From contig NZ_RKME01000003.1 of assembly GCF_003797825.1 (NCBI RefSeq), forward strand, positions 124,001 through 188,000: a stretch of 64,000 nt of DNA, given 5' to 3'. Below the pieces are notes generated by a model that ran no database searches, was not told the origin of the DNA, and saw only the letters and a program-made list of their open reading frames with translations. Position 1 is the stretch's first letter, and each line of letters begins with the position of its first letter. Below are positions 8,192 to 17,060 of this stretch, piece after piece. The translations under genes were made by a program, and so were the position numbers. The DNA comes from Gordonia sp. OPL2 (GTDB taxonomy: Bacteria; Actinomycetota; Actinomycetes; Mycobacteriales; Mycobacteriaceae).

Positions 8192-10804
8192 ATGAACCCG
8201 ACTGTGACTGCTCCCAACCTGACCCGAGACCAAGCACGCGAGCGCGCCGCGACCGTCGACGTCGGCACGTACGAGATCGACCTCGACCTCACCGACGGCC
8301 AGGGGGCGCCCGGGACCGAGACCTTCCGGTCGGTGACCACCGTGACGTTCACGGCCACCCCGGGCTCCGACACCTTCATCGACCTGGTGGCGCCCACGCT
8401 GATCTCGGCCACGCTCAACGGCACCGATCTCGACGTGTCGGACTTCGACGAGTCGGTCGGCATCGCCCTGCCGTCGCTCGCCGACGACAACACGCTCACC
8501 GTCGTCGCCGACTGCGCGTACTCCAACACCGGTGAGGGTCTGCACCGCTTCGTCGATCCCACCGACGACTCGGTGTACCTGTACTCCCAGTTCGAGACCG
8601 CCGACGCCAAGCGCATGTTCGCCTGTTTCGATCAGCCCGATCTCAAGGCGACGTACACGATCACCGTCACCGCCCCCGAGGACTGGAAGGTGATCTCGAA
8701 TGCGGCAGTGGTGAACACGCTCAAGGCCGAGTCCGGGCCGAACGGGGGCACGGTGCACCGCTTCCGCGAGACACCGCTGATGAGCACCTACCTCGTCGCC
8801 CTGATCGCCGGCCCGTACGCCGAGTGGAACGACACCTACTCCGACGACCACGGCACGATCCCACTGGGCATCTACTGCCGCTCATCGCTGGCCGAACACA
8901 TGGACGCCGAGCGTCTCTTCACCGAGACCAAGCAGGGTTTCGGCTTCTACCACAAGAACTTCGGCATCCCGTACGCCTTCGGCAAGTACGACCAGCTGTT
9001 CGTCCCGGAGTTCAACGCCGGCGCGATGGAGAACGCCGGCGCCGTCACCTTCCTCGAGGACTACGTCTTCCGGTCGCGGGTGACGAAGTACCTGTACGAA
9101 CGCCGCGCCGAGACCGTCCTGCACGAGATGGCGCACATGTGGTTCGGCGATCTCGTCACCATGGGTTGGTGGGATGACTTGTGGCTCAACGAGTCCTTCG
9201 CCACCTTCGCCTCGGTGCTGTGCCAGTCGGAGGCGACCGAGTACACCAACGCGTGGACCACATTCGCCAACGTCGAGAAGTCCTGGGCGTACCGACAGGA
9301 TCAGTTGCCGTCCACCCACCCCGTCGCCGCCGACATCCCCGACATCGCCGCGGTCGAGGTGAACTTCGACGGGATCACCTATGCCAAGGGCGCATCGGTC
9401 CTCAAACAGCTGGTCGCCTACGTGGGTCTCGAGGACTTCCTGGCGGGCCTGCGTGACTACTTCGAGGCGCACAAGTTCGACAACGCAGGATTCTCCGATC
9501 TCCTCGCCGCACTGGAGAAGTCGTCGGGCCGCGACCTGTCGGACTGGGGATCGCAGTGGCTCAAGACCACCGGGATCAACGTCATCCGGCCAGACTTCGA
9601 GCTCGACGCCGACGGCGCATTCACGCGCTTCACCATCGTGCAGGACGGCGCTGCGCCGGGCGCCGGGGAGACACGCGTGCACCGGCTCCGTGTCGGTGTG
9701 TACGACGACAACGGTTCGGGTGCCCTGGAACGCACGCACAGCGTCGAACTCGATGTGGAGGGCGAGCGCACCGATGTGGCCGAGCTGGTCGGCGTCCGGC
9801 GCGGCGCACTCGTCCTGCTGAACGACGACGACCTCACCTACGCCTCGGTGCGGCTCGATCCCGAATCGCTGGCCACCGCGACCTCCCGGATCGGCGACAT
9901 CGCCGATCCGATGCCGCGCACGCTCGTCTGGTCGGCGGCCTGGGAGATGACCCGTCAGGCCGAGATGGCCGCCAGGGACTTCGTGGAGCTGGTTCAGCGC
10001 GGCATCGCCACCGAGTCCGAGATCGGTGTCGTCCAACGGGTTCTGCTGCAGGCGACGAGCGCGCTGGAGGCCTACGCCGATCCGGCATGGGCGGCCGAGA
10101 CCGGCTGGCCGGCGTTCAGCGCGCGGCTGCTCGAGCTCGCGCGATCGGCCGAGGCGGGCTCGGATCATCAGCTCGCCTTCGTCAACACACTGCTCGCCGG
10201 CCGTGTCACCGACGATCAGGTGCCGGTGATCAGCGGCCTGCTCGACGGTGCGGATCCGGCGACGCACGGACTGCCGGGACTCGTCGTCGACACCGACATG
10301 CGCTGGAAGCTGGTGCGCGCGGCGGCCTCGGCCGGTGCGATCGACACCGATGCCGCGTCGACGCCGGTGATCGATGCCGAGGCGGCCCGGGACAAGACGG
10401 CCACGGGTGCACGTCAGGCCGCCGCGGCGCGTGCGTCACGGCCTCTGGCGGAGGCCAAGTCCGATGCCTGGACACAGGCGACGGAGGACGATTCGCTGTC
10501 GAATGTGTTCACCCGCACGATGATCGAGGGATTCGCCCGGCCCGGTCAGGCGGATCTCCTGTCGTCCTACGTCGCGAAGTACTTCGAGGTGATACCCGGC
10601 ATCTGGTCCCGCCGGTCCAGCGAGGTCGCCCAGACCGTGGTCGTCGGTCTGTACCCGCACTGGGCCATCGACGAGGACGGACTGGCCGCGGCCGACGAGT
10701 TCCTCGCCGGTGACCACCCGCCCGCCCTCAAGCGCCTCATCGCCGAGGGCCGCGACACCGTGGCCCGGTCGCTGCGCGCACGGGAGTTCGACGCGCGCCG
10801 CTGA
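8192..10804 (+). CDS. pepN: Aminopeptidase N (M1 family)
   Basis: This 870-residue cytosolic zinc aminopeptidase removes N-terminal residues from peptides. The exopeptidase motif GAMEN is at residues 277-281 and HEMAH at 311-315, with the third zinc ligand Glu334 in NESFATF. The N-terminal beta domain, thermolysin-like domain and helical C-terminal domain are all present, so the gene is full length. GAGAGGTGG lies directly before the ATG. It converges with the two-component genes, with 40 nt between stops. Confidence 0.96.
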   Translation: MNPTVTAPNLTRDQARERAATVDVGTYEIDLDLTDGQGAPGTETFRSVTTVTFTATPGSDTFIDLVAPTLISATLNGTDLDVSDFDESVGIALPSLADDNTLTVVADCAYSNTGEGLHRFVDPTDDSVYLYSQFETADAKRMFACFDQPDLKATYTITVTAPEDWKVISNAAVVNTLKAESGPNGGTVHRFRETPLMSTYLVALIAGPYAEWNDTYSDDHGTIPLGIYCRSSLAEHMDAERLFTETKQGFGFYHKNFGIPYAFGKYDQLFVPEFNAGAMENAGAVTFLEDYVFRSRVTKYLYERRAETVLHEMAHMWFGDLVTMGWWDDLWLNESFATFASVLCQSEATEYTNAWTTFANVEKSWAYRQDQLPSTHPVAADIPDIAAVEVNFDGITYAKGASVLKQLVAYVGLEDFLAGLRDYFEAHKFDNAGFSDLLAALEKSSGRDLSDWGSQWLKTTGINVIRPDFELDADGAFTRFTIVQDGAAPGAGETRVHRLRVGVYDDNGSGALERTHSVELDVEGERTDVAELVGVRRGALVLLNDDDLTYASVRLDPESLATATSRIGDIADPMPRTLVWSAAWEMTRQAEMAARDFVELVQRGIATESEIGVVQRVLLQATSALEAYADPAWAAETGWPAFSARLLELARSAEAGSDHQLAFVNTLLAGRVTDDQVPVISGLLDGADPATHGLPGLVVDTDMRWKLVRAAASAGAIDTDAASTPVIDAEAARDKTATGARQAAAARASRPLAEAKSDAWTQATEDDSLSNVFTRTMIEGFARPGQADLLSSYVAKYFEVIPGIWSRRSSEVAQTVVVGLYPHWAIDEDGLAAADEFLAGDHPPALKRLIAEGRDTVARSLRAREFDARR

Positions 10805-10844
10805 CGACACACCACGGACAGGGGCTCTCACCGGGCGGCCCGGG

Positions 10845-11540
10845 TCAGCGACTGCGCCAGCGGTAGCGGACCTGTGGCCGTCCGGTGTTGCCGTATTCGG
10901 TGACCCTCTCGACGGTTCCGTCGTCGGCGAGCCGCTCGAGGTAGCGCCAGGCGGTGACCCGCGAACTGCCCAGTACCCCGGCGACCTCGGATGCGGTGAG
11001 TCCGCCGTCGCTGTCGCGGACCGCACGGCCGACGGCGTCCTCGGTCTCCGGGGCGGCACCTTTCTTCGCGGTGCGACGCGTGTCGGTGGTGCGGAGTTCG
11101 GCCAGCGCCCGGTCGACGTCTCGTTGACTCACGGCGTCCTCGCCTGCGATCAGGGCGTCGCGATAGCCGAGGTACTGCCGGATCTTCTCCGCGAACGCGG
11201 CAAAGGTGAACGGCTTCAACAGATACAGCAGGACGCCGTGCGACATCGCGCTTCGGACCGTCGCGAGGTCGCGCCGCGCGGTGATCGCGATGATGTCGGG
11301 CACCGGACGGATGCCCGACAGGGCCGACGCCAGGTCGACACCGTCGGCGTCGGGCAACCCGAGATCGAGCAGGACGAGGTCGACCGCTGCTCCAGACCCG
11401 GCCGCCGTCGTGGCCGCGCGCAGCGCCTCCTGAGCCGTGGACACCGACGCGACGATGTCGAATCCGCCGATACGGCCGAGGAACTCGCGATGTGCCTCGA
11501 TGATCAGCGGATCGTCCTCCACGACGAGCACACGGATCAT
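10845..11540 (-). CDS. Response regulator, CitB/DcuR type
   Basis: This 231-residue cytoplasmic regulator is partner to the upstream sensor kinase. The receiver domain covers about 1-122, with acidic residues EDD (8-10), phospho-acceptor Asp59 in LVLLDLGLPD, and Lys in LLKPF. The C-terminal part has a helix-turn-helix (GLTASEVAGVLGSSRVTAWR) of the kind found in regulators of citrate, malate and fumarate metabolism. The kinase stop and this start overlap as ATGA (11537-11540), so translation is coupled. The likely target is the adjacent dicarboxylate symporter. Confidence 0.9.
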   Translation of the reverse strand: MIRVLVVEDDPLIIEAHREFLGRIGGFDIVASVSTAQEALRAATTAAGSGAAVDLVLLDLGLPDADGVDLASALSGIRPVPDIIAITARRDLATVRSAMSHGVLLYLLKPFTFAAFAEKIRQYLGYRDALIAGEDAVSQRDVDRALAELRTTDTRRTAKKGAAPETEDAVGRAVRDSDGGLTASEVAGVLGSSRVTAWRYLERLADDGTVERVTEYGNTGRPQVRYRWRSR

Positions 11541-13177
11541 CGCGATCGCCCCCTCTCGACCTCGTCATCGGACACCCCGGTTGCACCGCCGACGTCGCTC
11601 TCGGTGTCCCGGGTACCGCCGATCGTGACCGAGACGACCGAACCATAGGTGTTCTCGGCGGTCAGTGTGCCCTCGTGGCGTGCGACGACCTGGGCCACGA
11701 GGGCAAGTCCCAGCCCGCGTCCCGCGGCGTCTCCACCCGGCTTGGTGGTATAGCCACGTTCCTGTGCCCGGGTGAACTCGCCGGGGTCCATCCCGGGTCC
11801 GCTGTCGGCGACGACGACGTGCAGGACCGCGCCGTCCCCGATCACCGTCACCTCCACCCACGGATCGTCGGGATCACAGGCATCGAGGGCGTTGTCGATG
11901 AGATTGCCGACCACGGTGATCATCTCGCCGGTCGGCAGCAGGTGGTCGGAGTCGTCGGCGGACAGTTCGGAATCCTCGGTCAGCGTGAACGTGATGCCGC
12001 GTTCGGCCGCCTGCGCACTCTTGCCCAGCAGTAGTGCGGACAGTGCGGGCTCCCCGACGGCCTCGGTCATCCGGTCGATGAGACGTTGGGACAGTTGGAG
12101 TTCCGTCGTCGCGAGCCGCGCGGCATCATCGCTGCGACCCATCTCGATCATCGCGACGATGGTGTGCAGACGGTTCGCCGACTCGTGTGCCTGCGACCGC
12201 AATGCCTCCACGAATCGGCGGGTCGAGTCCAATTCGCCGACCGCTTCGGACAATTCGGTGCGATCGCGGATCGTGACGACGGCGGCCCCACGGTCCGACG
12301 GTACCGGCGATCGGTTCACCAGCAGGATGCGACCGCTCTGGGCGTACGCCACGTCGACGAGCGGTTCGTCCCCGGTGACGAGGAAGTCCGGCAGGCGGAC
12401 CGGTTCCCGCGACGTGCGGTCACCGGCGTCGTCGACGAGCAGACGCCGCGCCTCGTCGTTGACGAGGACCGGGAGCCCGTTCTCGGTCACCACCAGGCCC
12501 TCGCGGACGGCATGCAGGACGGCGTCGTGGTGCTCGTACATCAGGCGCAACTCGCTGGGCGCGAGTCCACCCGTCTGCCGCAGCAGGCGCCGCCGGATGA
12601 GCAGGAGTCCCGAACCCGCGGTGGCCAGTGCGGCCGCGGCGATCGCGATGATCAACGGCAACTGTTCGCGCCAGTTGTCGGTGAGGGTGTCGAGGGTGAT
12701 CCCGGCAGCGACGAGACCCACGATCCGGCCGTCGGCCGATCGGACCGGTGCGATGGTGCGGATCGACGGTCCCAACGATCCCGTGTAGGTCTCGGTGAAC
12801 ACCTGCCCCGCCAACGCCTGGTCGACCGATCCGATGTAGTTCTGGCCGATCAGCGACGGGTTCGTGTGCGTATACCGGGTGCGGTCGACGTCCATGATCG
12901 TGATGAACCCGACGCCGGTCGCCGCACGGACCTGCTCGGTCACCGGCTGCAGGACGGCGGCCGGATCGGCCGAGACGAGCGCGGCAGCCGTCGACGGCGC
13001 GTCGGCGAGGCTGACGGCCACGGCCGTCACCTGCTGCCGCGCGGTGCGCTCGGCGTCGTAGCGCGCATCGAGCACCGCGAGAACGCTGCCGCACACGATG
13101 ATCACCACGACCATCGCGAGCAACCATGCGACGGCCTCACCCGCGAGTGTTCGCGGCCTCGCCCACGGCATCCTCAC
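11537..13177 (-). CDS. Sensor histidine kinase, CitA/DcuS type
   Basis: This membrane sensor of about 546 residues is probably for C4-dicarboxylates or citrate. A transmembrane helix near the N-terminus (about 12-35) is followed by a periplasmic PAS-like sensor (RYTHTNPSLIGQ, typical of CitA/DcuS), a second helix (about 172-192), a cytoplasmic PAS domain and a kinase core. The phospho-acceptor region is SQAHESANRLHTI, the CitA-type H-box. N and G boxes are NLIDNALDAC and DSGPGMDP. GTG 13177 is chosen because AGGAG lies about 8 nt upstream; ATG 13171 and an upstream start at 13228 are alternatives. Confidence 0.9.
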   Translation of the reverse strand: MRMPWARPRTLAGEAVAWLLAMVVVIIVCGSVLAVLDARYDAERTARQQVTAVAVSLADAPSTAAALVSADPAAVLQPVTEQVRAATGVGFITIMDVDRTRYTHTNPSLIGQNYIGSVDQALAGQVFTETYTGSLGPSIRTIAPVRSADGRIVGLVAAGITLDTLTDNWREQLPLIIAIAAAALATAGSGLLLIRRRLLRQTGGLAPSELRLMYEHHDAVLHAVREGLVVTENGLPVLVNDEARRLLVDDAGDRTSREPVRLPDFLVTGDEPLVDVAYAQSGRILLVNRSPVPSDRGAAVVTIRDRTELSEAVGELDSTRRFVEALRSQAHESANRLHTIVAMIEMGRSDDAARLATTELQLSQRLIDRMTEAVGEPALSALLLGKSAQAAERGITFTLTEDSELSADDSDHLLPTGEMITVVGNLIDNALDACDPDDPWVEVTVIGDGAVLHVVVADSGPGMDPGEFTRAQERGYTTKPGGDAAGRGLGLALVAQVVARHEGTLTAENTYGSVVSVTIGGTRDTESDVGGATGVSDDEVERGRSR

Positions 13178-13229
13178 GACCCCACTCCTTGTCGACCCGC
13201 TCCGCCCGGGTGAACGAAACGAACACAAA

Positions 13230-13245
13230 CGTGACCCCGGTCACG
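13230..13245. promoter_or_regulatory. Candidate operator between sensor kinase and dctA-like gene
   Basis: CGTGACC-CC-GGTCACG is a perfect 7-bp inverted repeat. It lies in the 141-bp divergent region between the kinase and the symporter, just after an A-rich run of AACGAAACGAACACAAACG. Either could be a binding site for the response regulator. A TACACC hexamer at 13264-13269 is a possible -10 for the symporter. Confidence 0.45.
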
Positions 13246-13318
13246 GACCTGTTCCACAATCCATACACCGACCTGTCACCCGCGGTCCAAATGACGCGGC
13301 GACCACGAGAGGACTCAC

Positions 13319-14752
13319 ATGAACATGCGACGACGGCCCGACGAATCGGCGGGCGGGTCCGACGGCCCCGACGGCCCGGTGTCGACGGCCGAGATCCCCG
13401 AGACACCGAAGAAGCGCGACCGCACCCACTGGCTGTACATCGCCGTCATCATCGCGGTGGTTGCCGGTGTCGTCGTCGGTCTCGTCTCGCCGCAACTGGG
13501 CAAGGATCTGGCCTTCCTGGGCACCATGTTCGTCAACCTGATCAAGATGATGATCGCGCCGGTCATCTTCTGCACCATCGTGCTCGGCATCGGTTCGGTC
13601 CGGAAGGCGGCGACCGTCGGCAAGGTGGGCGGGCTCGCGTTCGTCTACTTCCTGGTCATGTCGACCATCGCCCTGGGCATCGGTCTGGTCGTCGGCAATC
13701 TGATCAAGCCGGGCGAGGGCCTCAACGTCACCGCCACCGCGGGTATCGGCGCCGAGCAGGCCGCGAAGGCCAGCGAATCCGGCGGCACGCTCGACTTCCT
13801 CGAGGGCATCATCCCGACCTCGTTGCTGTCTGCACTGACCGAGGGCAATGTGTTGCAGGCGCTGTTCGTCGCCCTGCTCGTCGGATTCGCGATCCAGGCG
13901 ATGGGCCGCACGGGCGAGCCGATCCTCACGGCCGTCTCCTACATCCAGAAGCTGGTCTTCAAGGTGTTGACGATGATCCTGTGGGTCGCGCCGATCGGCG
14001 CGTTCGGCGCCATCGCGAACGTGGTCGGCCAGACCGGCTGGGCGGCGGTGCAGCAGTTGCTGATCCTGATGCTGGCGTTCTACATCACCTGTGTTCTCTT
14101 CGTCTTCGGCGTCCTCGGGGTGCTGCTGCGGACCGTCGCCGGGGTCTCCATCTTCCGTCTGGTCCGCTATCTTGCCCGCGAGTATCTGCTGATCTTCGCG
14201 ACGTCGTCGTCGGAGTCGGCGTTGCCTCGGCTCATCGCCAAGATGGAGCACCTCGGGGTGGAGAAGACCACCGTCGGCGTGGTGGTTCCGACCGGCTACT
14301 CGTTCAATCTCGACGGCACCGCGATCTACCTGACGATGGCGTCGATCTTCATCGCCGACGCGATGGGCGATCCGTTGTCGATCGGTGAGCAGATCGGCCT
14401 GCTCGCGTTCATGATCATCGCCTCCAAGGGTGCAGCCGGAGTGAGCGGCGCCGGCCTGGCCACCCTGGCCGGCGGCCTGCAGGCGCATCGTCCCGAGCTC
14501 CTCGACGGTGTCGGCCTGATCGTGGGGATCGACCGGTTCATGTCCGAGGCCCGCGCGGTCACCAACTTCTCCGGCAACGCGGTGGCGACGCTGCTGGTCG
14601 GCTCCTGGACCTCGACCGTGGACAGGGGACGCGTGGACGACGTGCTGAGCGGACGCAGTCCGTTCAACGAGTCCGACATGGTCGACGACGGTCCGGTCGA
14701 CCGCGTGCCCGGCGAGCAGGCTCACGCGGGCAAGGCGCTGGCGGGTCACTAG
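13319..14752 (+). CDS. dctA: C4-dicarboxylate/cation symporter (DAACS family)
   Basis: This 477-residue inner-membrane carrier takes up fumarate, malate and succinate (or a related acidic substrate) with protons or sodium. It has an N-terminal cytoplasmic stretch of about 38 residues, then eight to nine helical segments. The serine-rich signature ATSSSESALPRL and the NLDGTAIYLT and NFSGNAVATLL motifs are diagnostic of the DctA/GltP family. AGAGGA precedes the ATG by about 5 nt. The adjacent CitA/CitB-type system makes C4-dicarboxylates the best guess, but glutamate transport is not excluded. Confidence 0.88.
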   Translation: MNMRRRPDESAGGSDGPDGPVSTAEIPETPKKRDRTHWLYIAVIIAVVAGVVVGLVSPQLGKDLAFLGTMFVNLIKMMIAPVIFCTIVLGIGSVRKAATVGKVGGLAFVYFLVMSTIALGIGLVVGNLIKPGEGLNVTATAGIGAEQAAKASESGGTLDFLEGIIPTSLLSALTEGNVLQALFVALLVGFAIQAMGRTGEPILTAVSYIQKLVFKVLTMILWVAPIGAFGAIANVVGQTGWAAVQQLLILMLAFYITCVLFVFGVLGVLLRTVAGVSIFRLVRYLAREYLLIFATSSSESALPRLIAKMEHLGVEKTTVGVVVPTGYSFNLDGTAIYLTMASIFIADAMGDPLSIGEQIGLLAFMIIASKGAAGVSGAGLATLAGGLQAHRPELLDGVGLIVGIDRFMSEARAVTNFSGNAVATLLVGSWTSTVDRGRVDDVLSGRSPFNESDMVDDGPVDRVPGEQAHAGKALAGH

Positions 14753-14775
14753 CGCCGCATCCGGGCCACCGCTGG

Positions 14776-14819
14776 TACGAGAACGGCCGCTCACCGTCTG
14801 GTGAGCGGCCGTTCTCGTA
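14776..14819. terminator. Bidirectional intrinsic terminator
   Basis: A perfect 20-bp stem with a GTCT loop (14796-14799) separates the convergent symporter and DUF5130 genes. The arms begin TACGAGAACGG and end CCGTTCTCGTA. It should end transcription from both sides. Confidence 0.9.
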
Positions 14820-14863
14820 TGTCGGTCCGGTCGTGCGTCGAGAACCCGTGACGACGCGGCAGA

Positions 14864-15361
14864 TCAGGAGACCGCGGCGGCGGTCGACATGACGCGCAAT
14901 GCGGCGATCAGGCCGTCGATCAGGTCTCCCTGACGGAAGCTGGTGACCGCAGCGGTCACACCGAGCTGCGCGACGCGATCGTTGACCCGGTCGGCGACGT
15001 GCACACCCGAGACGACGACGACGTCGTGGGTGTTGGGCGAGACCGCGATCAGTGTGCCGTCGGCGGGCTCGGGGGCGCGCAGCAACTCGGCGCGGGCATC
15101 GGCCACGGCATCGGTGCCGAGTTCGCCGATGTAGACCGAGAACCGCACGTGTGCCTTCTCGCTGGCGTCCTTGAGCGCTTCGTCGAGGCCGATCAGTTCC
15201 TCGCGGGTGAACGGCGGTGTCGTCGGCGCCTGACCCGGGAAACGGGTGGCCGACACGCGTCCGCCATTGGTGACGACGGTGCCCACGGGCAGTGCGCTCG
15301 ACGCACCCGCCGAGACCTGGATTCCGCCGTGGGATCCCTGGACTACCTCACCACTTGCCAC
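14864..15361 (-). CDS. DUF5130 (TPM-like) protein, possible respiratory supercomplex partner
   Basis: This 165-residue protein starts at GTG 15361 (VASGEVVQG), with GGAGG 8 nt upstream. The central fold (FTREELIGLDEALKDASEK ... VRFSVYIGELG ... DVVVVSGVHV) is that of the TPM/DUF5130 family. It matches the position of M. tuberculosis Rv2468c. I recall that the M. smegmatis equivalent was found as a peripheral protein on the III2-IV2 respiratory supercomplex; this is from memory. The start overlaps the ctaJ stop by 14 nt, so the two are translated together. An upstream ATG at 15397 is possible but lacks a ribosome site. Confidence 0.8.
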   Translation of the reverse strand: MASGEVVQGSHGGIQVSAGASSALPVGTVVTNGGRVSATRFPGQAPTTPPFTREELIGLDEALKDASEKAHVRFSVYIGELGTDAVADARAELLRAPEPADGTLIAVSPNTHDVVVVSGVHVADRVNDRVAQLGVTAAVTSFRQGDLIDGLIAALRVMSTAAAVS

Positions 15362-15596
15362 TTGCCGAGCCTCCGTCCACGTCGGTCGATTCCGCATGAT
15401 GCGCCAGCGACATCGGCTGGATCTCGGTGGCGCTGAACAACAGTGGCTGATGATCCCACTGCTGGTCGAGGGTGTAGTTCGCCACCTTCGGGTACTTGAC
15501 CCCGCTGGAGAACACCATCGCGACGACACACACCACGACGGACAGAACACAGAGGATCGTGACAGGCACGCCGATGACGACGATCAGGTTGTCCAT
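15348..15596 (-). CDS. ctaJ: aa3-type cytochrome oxidase small subunit CtaJ-like
   Basis: This 82-residue protein has a single membrane helix (about residues 3-30) and a polar tail containing VKYPKVANYTLDQQW. Its size, topology and place between DUF5130 and HNH genes match mycobacterial Rv2468A / CtaJ, a small subunit of the aa3 cytochrome oxidase (from memory). AAAGGGTGAC precedes the ATG. It overlaps the downstream DUF5130 gene. The identification rests on synteny and topology, as the sequence is short. Confidence 0.72.
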   Translation of the reverse strand: MDNLIVVIGVPVTILCVLSVVVCVVAMVFSSGVKYPKVANYTLDQQWDHQPLLFSATEIQPMSLAHHAESTDVDGGSASGKW

Positions 15597-15717
15597 GTCA
15601 CCCTTTCGATCGATAGCTGCGGTAAGCCTGCACCCGGCTGCGGCGCAGGTCGTGTGATCAATCTAGCCCACGGGAGACCGCATCGGGCATCGACCCCTAC
15701 GACGCGTCGTAGACGAG

Positions 15718-16362
15718 TCAGGCGGCGCCCGCGTCGATGTACTGGGCCCACGCCGGGTCGATCTCCTTGACGGTGGCCAGGAGCCGCCAGTGCCGCCCCT
15801 TGGGCGGTGACGGGATGACACGCAGTGTCCACCCGAGCTCGGACAGCAGGTGATCGGCCTTGCGGTGATTGCAGCTCGCACAGCAGGCGACGCAGTTCTC
15901 CCACGTGTGTCCGCCGCCACGCGACCGCGGGATGACGTGGTCGATCGTCGTCGCCTTGGCAGCGCAGTATCCGCACCGGAACCGATCCCGATGCATCAGC
16001 GCGGCCCTCGTCATCGGGATCACCGCGCGATACGGGACCTTCACATAGGTGCGCAGCCGGATGACCGACGGCACGGGTACCGCCATGTCGGCGGAATGCA
16101 CGGCGAGGCCGTTGTCGTCGGCGTGGATGACGTCGGCCCGCTCGCGCAGCACGAGGACGATCGCGCGGCGCAGCGAGATCGCGGTGAGGGGCTCGTAGGT
16201 GGCGTTCAGCAGCAGGACGCGGCGACGTCCCCACAGCAGTCCGGACCGCGCCGGTGGCATGGCCGACGTCTGCGTGAGACCTCCGGGAACCGTCGTCAGG
16301 GCGGGGACACGCGGCTGTCCGTCATCGGTCGTTGCCGTCTTCCGTGTGTCCCTGCTCGTCAT
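15718..16362 (-). CDS. HNH endonuclease family protein
   Basis: This protein has 214 residues. The C-terminal half carries a zinc-ribbon HNH fold: CGYC, then DHVIPRSRGG, then a second Cys pair (CCASC) and NHRKAD. The N-terminal half (VLLLNATYEPLTAISLRRA) is typical of the family found next to glbO in mycobacteria (Rv2469c). The role is unknown, perhaps DNA repair or cleavage of structured DNA. ATG 16362 is favoured because GGGAG lies 6 nt upstream; ATG 16383 is possible. The frame is open much further upstream, but without a ribosome site. Confidence 0.82.
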   Translation of the reverse strand: MTSRDTRKTATTDDGQPRVPALTTVPGGLTQTSAMPPARSGLLWGRRRVLLLNATYEPLTAISLRRAIVLVLRERADVIHADDNGLAVHSADMAVPVPSVIRLRTYVKVPYRAVIPMTRAALMHRDRFRCGYCAAKATTIDHVIPRSRGGGHTWENCVACCASCNHRKADHLLSELGWTLRVIPSPPKGRHWRLLATVKEIDPAWAQYIDAGAA

Positions 16363-16509
16363 ACGCGTCTCCCGCCTGAACATTCGACTTCGTGAATATT
16401 CGACGGAGTCAAGTGGAACACGGAACGACGACGATTGCACGACAATTCTGCATGTCGTAGCAGGTCGCCCGGGTGAACACCCGGTGGCCGGCCGTCCTTC
16501 TGAGCTGGG

Positions 16510-16980
16510 ATGTTGAGCGGTGTGCGGATGGTCAGGACAATGGGGACGGTGAGCCCAGAGGTCCCCGGCGGAATCGAGCCGAGCACGCCCCCGACACAGC
16601 GCACCTTCTACGAGGAGGTGGGCGGCGCCGAGACGTTTCGCAAGCTCACGGCCCGGTTCTATCAGGAGGTGGCCGCCGACGAGATCGTCCGCCCCCTGTA
16701 TCCGGAGGAGGACCTCGGGCCGGCCGAGCGACGGATGCGGATGTTCCTCGAGCAGTACTGGGGTGGTCCGCGGACCTATTCGGACGAGCGCGGCCACCCT
16801 CGCCTGCGCATGCGTCACAACCCGTTCCGGATCGGCCCGCTCGAACGGGATGCCTGGCTGCGATGCATGCACACCGCTATCGCCTCCATCGACGAGCAGA
16901 CCCTGGACGATGCCCATCGTCGGGCACTGACCGACTACATGGACATGGCCGCCAACTCCATGATGAACTCACCGATCTGA
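16510..16980 (+). CDS. glbO: Truncated haemoglobin, group II (trHbO)
   Basis: This single-domain haem protein binds oxygen and is linked to respiration or reactive-species handling. The core reads [20 protein letters not shown], with the proximal His in [10 protein letters not shown] and the family Trp in DAWLRCM. It has 156 residues from ATG 16510. In-frame ATG 16528, ATG 16540 and GTG 16549 are also possible, since the family is usually about 130 residues and the first residues align poorly. It diverges from the HNH gene and precedes aglA by 80 nt, as in mycobacteria. Confidence 0.9.
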   Translation: MLSGVRMVRTMGTVSPEVPGGIEPSTPPTQRTFYEEVGGAETFRKLTARFYQEVAADEIVRPLYPEEDLGPAERRMRMFLEQYWGGPRTYSDERGHPRLRMRHNPFRIGPLERDAWLRCMHTAIASIDEQTLDDAHRRALTDYMDMAANSMMNSPI

Positions 16981-17060
16981 CCTCGATCGACACGCCGCAA
17001 GTCGGTTCGCGACGCGCCGACCTCACCTGTAGTTCTCACCGAAAACACAGGTAAGGCACA

